A DNA stretch of 7,288 nucleotides, from assembly GCA_046481785.1 (NCBI GenBank), contig JAWOJF010000063.1, positions 1 to 7,288 on the forward strand. The letters run 5' to 3'. The number at the start of each line of letters is the position of its first letter. Within the stretch, counting starts at the first letter, position 1. This document shows positions 4,870-7,288 of this stretch, piece by piece. The notes under the pieces were generated by a model. It did not search any database and was not told the origin of the DNA. It saw only the letters and a program-made list of their open reading frames with translations. The position numbers and the translations under genes were made by a program. The stretch comes from JAWOJF01 sp046481785. Its GTDB lineage: Bacteria; Bacteroidota; Ignavibacteria; Ignavibacteriales; Ignavibacteriaceae.

Positions 4870-6312
4870 ATGAAAAAATTATTCCATCTGCTTCTTATTA
4901 TAACAGCAGCAGGCTATATATATCCGCAGGAAAATCATGGTAAAGAGTATTTTCCGGAAACTGATTCATTGGTTCTTAAAAAGATAGAACAATGGCAAGA
5001 TCTAAAATTCGGACTTTTAATGCACTGGCAGCCTTCCAGTCAGTGGGGCGTTATAGAATCATGGTCAATCTGCTCCGAGGATGAAGGCTGGTGTAAACGG
5101 GATATGGAGAATTACACTGAGTACAAACAAAAATATGAGGAGTTAAAAAACACATTTAACCCGGTAAACTTTGATCCTGCCAAATGGGCTGAAGCCGCCG
5201 CCGAAGCAGGTATGAAGTATGTGGTATTTACTACAAAACATCATGACGGCTTCAATATGTTTAATACTGCGTATTCAGATTATAAAATTACTGATCCCGG
5301 CTGTCCCTTTCATACAAATCCAAAAGCAGATGTAACAAAAGAAATTTTTAACGCTTTCAGAGAAAAGGGATTATGGACCGGCGCTTATTTTTCCAAAGCC
5401 GACTGGCATTCGGATTTTTATTGGTGGCAGAGATTTGCGACACCTGACAGGAATCCGAACTACGATTTGAATAAGTATCCCGACCGGTGGGAAAAATTTG
5501 TTGAGTTTACTCATAACCAGATTGATGAATTAATGACAAACTACGGCAGAATAGATATCTTATGGCTTGATGCAGGATGGGTAAGGCACCGCACTAAGGA
5601 AGACATTGAACGTGAAAGACTATCTGCCGGTTTTAATACATACCGGATTCAGAATCAGGATATTAATATGCCTGAGATAGCCCGGAAAGCACGTATAAAA
5701 CAGCCGGGTTTAATTGTTGTTGACCGCGAAGTACCGGGACAATTTCAAAACTACCTTACACCTGAAAACCGTATACCTGATGAAACACTCCCTTACCCAT
5801 GGGAAACATGTATGCCGATGAGTTCTTCGTGGTCTTACAGGGCGGGGGCACAATATAAATCCGCGGGAATGTTAATTCATCTGCTTGCCGATATTGCTGC
5901 AAAGGGGGGCAACTTTCTGCTTAATATCGGGCCTTCCGATAAAGGAGACTTTGAGCCTGAGGCATATGAGCGTCTTAAGGAAATAGGGGAATGGATGAAG
6001 GTTAACAGCGAAGCTATCTATAATACACATCCTGTTAAACCATATAAAGAAGGAAAGGTACGGTTTACCCGGCTTAAAGACGGTACAATATATGCCATAT
6101 ACATGGCCGATGAAAATGAAAAATCATTTCCGGCTGAGCTGGAGTTAAGCAATTTTACACCCGGCGAAGGAAGCAGAATTGAGATTCTCGGAACCGGTGA
6201 GATCTTAAGCTGGAATAAAAAAGAAAACGGCTGTGTAATAAATTTTCCACCGGCGGTCCGCAGTAATCTTCCATGTAAATACGCATGGACGTTAAAAATA
6301 TCTGAGGAATGA
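4870..6312 (+). CDS. Secreted GH29 alpha-L-fucosidase
   Basis: A 480-residue protein, typical for bacterial GH29 enzymes, that would release terminal alpha-L-fucose from glycans by a retaining mechanism. Residues 1-20 form a signal peptide (KK then LFHLLLIITAAG), so it acts in the periplasm or outside. The TIM-barrel shows KFGLLMHW (46-53), FTTKHHDGFNMF (120-131), DILWLDAGW (229-237) with D234 in the position of the family nucleophile, and GGNFLLNIGP (346-355). The acid/base residue varies in this family; E287 (DREVPG) or E299 (YLTPEN) are candidates I cannot separate. From about 390 on, a beta-rich C-terminal domain follows. No SD precedes the ATG. No SusC/SusD-like or other glycosidase genes lie in the window, so it is not visibly part of a polysaccharide utilisation locus. 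Confidence 0.92.
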   Translation: MKKLFHLLLIITAAGYIYPQENHGKEYFPETDSLVLKKIEQWQDLKFGLLMHWQPSSQWGVIESWSICSEDEGWCKRDMENYTEYKQKYEELKNTFNPVNFDPAKWAEAAAEAGMKYVVFTTKHHDGFNMFNTAYSDYKITDPGCPFHTNPKADVTKEIFNAFREKGLWTGAYFSKADWHSDFYWWQRFATPDRNPNYDLNKYPDRWEKFVEFTHNQIDELMTNYGRIDILWLDAGWVRHRTKEDIERERLSAGFNTYRIQNQDINMPEIARKARIKQPGLIVVDREVPGQFQNYLTPENRIPDETLPYPWETCMPMSSSWSYRAGAQYKSAGMLIHLLADIAAKGGNFLLNIGPSDKGDFEPEAYERLKEIGEWMKVNSEAIYNTHPVKPYKEGKVRFTRLKDGTIYAIYMADENEKSFPAELELSNFTPGEGSRIEILGTGEILSWNKKENGCVINFPPAVRSNLPCKYAWTLKISEE

Positions 6313-6346
6313 TCAGTTCTTCGGAGTTATTTATATTAAAATCAGA

Positions 6347-6371
6347 AATCGTAATTCATAAATCATAAATC
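6347..6371. repeat. Short 7-nt tandem repeat before miaE
   Basis: AATCGTA, ATTCATA, AATCATA and a partial AATC run head to tail in the 77-bp gap between the fucosidase stop and miaE. It is short and AT-rich, so chance is possible, but it resembles the heptamer and octamer arrays elsewhere in the window in unit length and intergenic placement. Confidence 0.5.
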
Positions 6372-6377
6372 TTTTCC

Positions 6378-6385
6378 TAAATTTG
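6378..6385 (+). promoter_or_regulatory. TAAATTTG -7 box directly before miaE
   Basis: An exact match to TAnnTTTG ends only 4 nt before the miaE ATG and no SD precedes that ATG. Initiation about 7 nt downstream of the box would fall in or just after the start codon, implying an essentially leaderless message. No clear TTG -33 box is seen 19-21 nt upstream, so this may be a chance match. Confidence 0.35.
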
Positions 6386-6389
6386 TTTC

Positions 6390-6965
6390 ATGCTTTGCCT
6401 TAAATGTGAAACCAAACCGGGATGGATTATCTCTGCCCTGGCAGATATTGAATCTGTTATAATTGATCATGCTCATTGTGAAAAAAAAGCTGCGTCAACC
6501 GGATTAAGTCTGCTGTCCGCCTATCCTGATAAAATTGAAATATCCCTTGCAATGTCTGATCTTATTGAAGAAGAAATAAGTCATTACCGTGATGTTGTTA
6601 AGATACTTAACTGGAAGGGTGTAACTCTGCGGAAAGATAACGGCGATCCTTATGTTAAGGAGCTTCTTTCATATTTAAACCCGAATGAACCTGAACGCAT
6701 GCTTGACCGGCTTTTAACTGCCGGAATAATTGAAGCGCGTTCATGCGAAAGGCTGCAGATACTTGCTGATAACCTTAATGACCCTGATCTGAAATATTTT
6801 TATAAAAAGCTTTCGGATTCAGAGGCAGGGCATTATGTTACATTTATAAAACTTGCTAAACTTTATTTTAATGAGGATGAAGTAAAGCAGCGGCTTGATG
6901 AACTGGCAGAGATAGAAAAAAATATTGTACTGGCACTGCCGGATTCTGCATCAATGCACGGATAA
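6390..6965 (+). CDS. miaE: tRNA-(ms2io6A37) hydroxylase MiaE
   Basis: A 191-residue cytoplasmic diiron protein of the ferritin-like fold that uses O2 to hydroxylate the isopentenyl side chain of 2-methylthio-N6-isopentenyladenosine at tRNA position 37, after MiaA and MiaB. The signature segments are present: DHAHCEKKAA (26-35), EEEISHY (60-66), LIEARSCERL (read here as GIIEARSCERL, 112-122) and DSEAGHYVTF (143-152). E31, E62, H65, E115, E145 and H148 supply the expected two-Glu, two-ExxH iron ligand set on four helices. The length is normal for the family. No SD is visible; the first ATG is used because the conserved region begins soon after. It is separated from the fucosidase by 77 bp and is functionally unrelated to it. 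Confidence 0.93.
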   Translation: MLCLKCETKPGWIISALADIESVIIDHAHCEKKAASTGLSLLSAYPDKIEISLAMSDLIEEEISHYRDVVKILNWKGVTLRKDNGDPYVKELLSYLNPNEPERMLDRLLTAGIIEARSCERLQILADNLNDPDLKYFYKKLSDSEAGHYVTFIKLAKLYFNEDEVKQRLDELAEIEKNIVLALPDSASMHG

Positions 6966-6970
6966 AAAAA

Positions 6971-6995
6971 GTCCCTCTTTCTGCTAAAGAGGGAC
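6971..6995. repeat. Hairpin 1 of intergenic hairpin block (10-bp perfect stem)
   Basis: GTCCCTCTTT (6971-6980) pairs with AAAGAGGGAC (6986-6995) around CTGCT. It starts 5 nt after the miaE stop. The A-run at 6964-6970 gives it a U-tract only when read on the minus strand, so as an intrinsic terminator it faces the wrong way for miaE; it may still halt minus-strand transcription or stabilise the miaE mRNA end. Confidence 0.7.
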
Positions 6996-6996
6996 A

Positions 6997-7019
6997 GTTC
7001 TGATTCGAAGAATCAGAAC
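6997..7019. repeat. Hairpin 2 of intergenic hairpin block (10-bp perfect stem, GAA loop)
   Basis: GTTCTGATTC (6997-7006) pairs perfectly with GAATCAGAAC (7010-7019) around a GAA triloop, one base after hairpin 1. No T-run follows. Confidence 0.75.
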
Positions 7020-7020
7020 A

Positions 7021-7099
7021 GGGAGATTAGGTGCGCACTGCTTTGGGCGGATAATGCCATACAAACATTCTCCGCCGGTACAGCGCAGCGAATCTCTCC
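7021..7099. ncRNA. Candidate structured element: long three-segment nested stem
   Basis: Three helices nest in order: GGGAGATT (7021-7028) with AATCTC plus CC (7091-7099, one bulged T); TGCGC (7032-7036) with GCGCA (7083-7087); GGCGGA (7046-7051) with TCCGCC (7071-7076). This leaves a 19-nt terminal loop. It follows hairpin 2 by one base and touches the next hairpin. Whether it is transcribed as a functional RNA or acts as DNA is unknown. Confidence 0.45.
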
Positions 7100-7136
7100 C
7101 CCCGGCGAATCGGGGTACTCTCTTTGGTAAAGAGAG
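7100..7136. repeat. Hairpins 4 and 5 of intergenic hairpin block
   Basis: CCCCG (7100-7104) pairs with CGGGG (7111-7115), then after two bases CTCTCTTT (7118-7125) pairs with AAAGAGAG (7129-7136) around GGT. The arms of hairpin 5 resemble those of hairpin 1: AAAGAGAGAC (7129-7138) could pair with GTCCCTCTTT (6971-6980) with a single mismatch, closing the whole block as imperfect terminal inverted repeats. Confidence 0.6.
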
Positions 7137-7168
7137 ACTTATGAATAATTAATATATTAGAAGGTACT

Positions 7169-7288
7169 ATGAAATTAAATCTTGGATGCGGCAAAGATAT
7201 TAAAGACGGATATGTTAATCTTGATATTGTGGATTACGGCGGTAACCAGATCCATGATATAAATACATTCCCCTACCCCTTTGCCGAT
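7169..7288 (+). CDS. Class I SAM-dependent methyltransferase, N-terminal part (truncated by window end)
   Basis: Forty codons are visible. The protein begins MKLNLGCGKDIKDGYVNLDI, in which LNLGCG is motif I of class I methyltransferases (the glycine-rich S-adenosylmethionine-binding loop) and NLDI carries the acidic residue that usually binds the ribose hydroxyls. The HDINTFPYPFAD continuation matches the sugar/glycan- and lipid-associated methyltransferase group often found in surface polysaccharide loci. GAAGG 4 nt before the ATG is a plausible SD. The substrate cannot be inferred and the rest lies outside the window. Confidence 0.85.
   Translation, partial: MKLNLGCGKDIKDGYVNLDIVDYGGNQIHDINTFPYPFAD

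Noticed and set aside
6964..6995. Intrinsic terminator of miaE at hairpin 1
   Set aside because: The only A/T run lies on the 5' side, so the U-tract exists only for minus-strand transcription. It is kept as a hairpin, not as a plus-strand terminator.

Overview
The window reads as chromosomal DNA of an AT-rich, facultatively anaerobic bacterium. Several features point loosely to the Bacteroidota/Ignavibacteriota side of the FCB group. Promoter-like boxes match the TAnnTTTG pattern of Bacteroidota sigma factors, several starts lack a Shine-Dalgarno (SD) sequence, and a secreted GH29 fucosidase and intergenic 7-8 nt tandem arrays are present. This placement is an inference, not a proof. The first 48 bases do not fit the rest: they are GC-rich and encode a piece of a TRAP-transporter binding protein, so they may be a chimeric contig end.

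Left half, minus strand, read from 3273 down to 189: one compact operon for a four-subunit 2-oxoacid:ferredoxin oxidoreductase. It runs two-cluster ferredoxin (delta), VorB/KorA-type alpha, TPP-binding beta, gamma, and then an 87-residue helical protein resembling half of a ferritin-like domain. Spacings are 26 nt, a 4-nt ATGA overlap, 1 nt and 26 nt. The enzyme would oxidatively decarboxylate a 2-oxoacid (branched-chain or 2-oxoglutarate; not decidable here) to an acyl-CoA and pass electrons to ferredoxin, or run in reverse. A long hairpin at 122-166 lies beyond the last gene.

Middle, 3274-3966: about 690 bp without a convincing gene, between the divergent oxidoreductase operon and rlpA. It holds a small inverted repeat, a 7-nt tandem array and a good TAnnTTTG promoter for rlpA.

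Right half, plus strand: rlpA (small double-psi beta-barrel peptidoglycan enzyme) with a textbook intrinsic terminator; a 17-unit array of 8-nt repeats; a 13-bp inverted repeat with a nested inner stem; a secreted GH29 alpha-L-fucosidase; miaE (oxygen-dependent tRNA hydroxylase); then a roughly 166-nt intergenic block filled almost end to end with adjacent hairpins; and finally the start of a SAM-dependent methyltransferase cut off by the window edge.

The genes on the right look like independent housekeeping and catabolic units, not one pathway. The least explained parts are non-coding: the contiguous hairpin block at 6971-7136, the octamer array with the nested inverted repeat after it (4516-4733), and the hairpin-bearing N-terminal extension of the alpha subunit gene.
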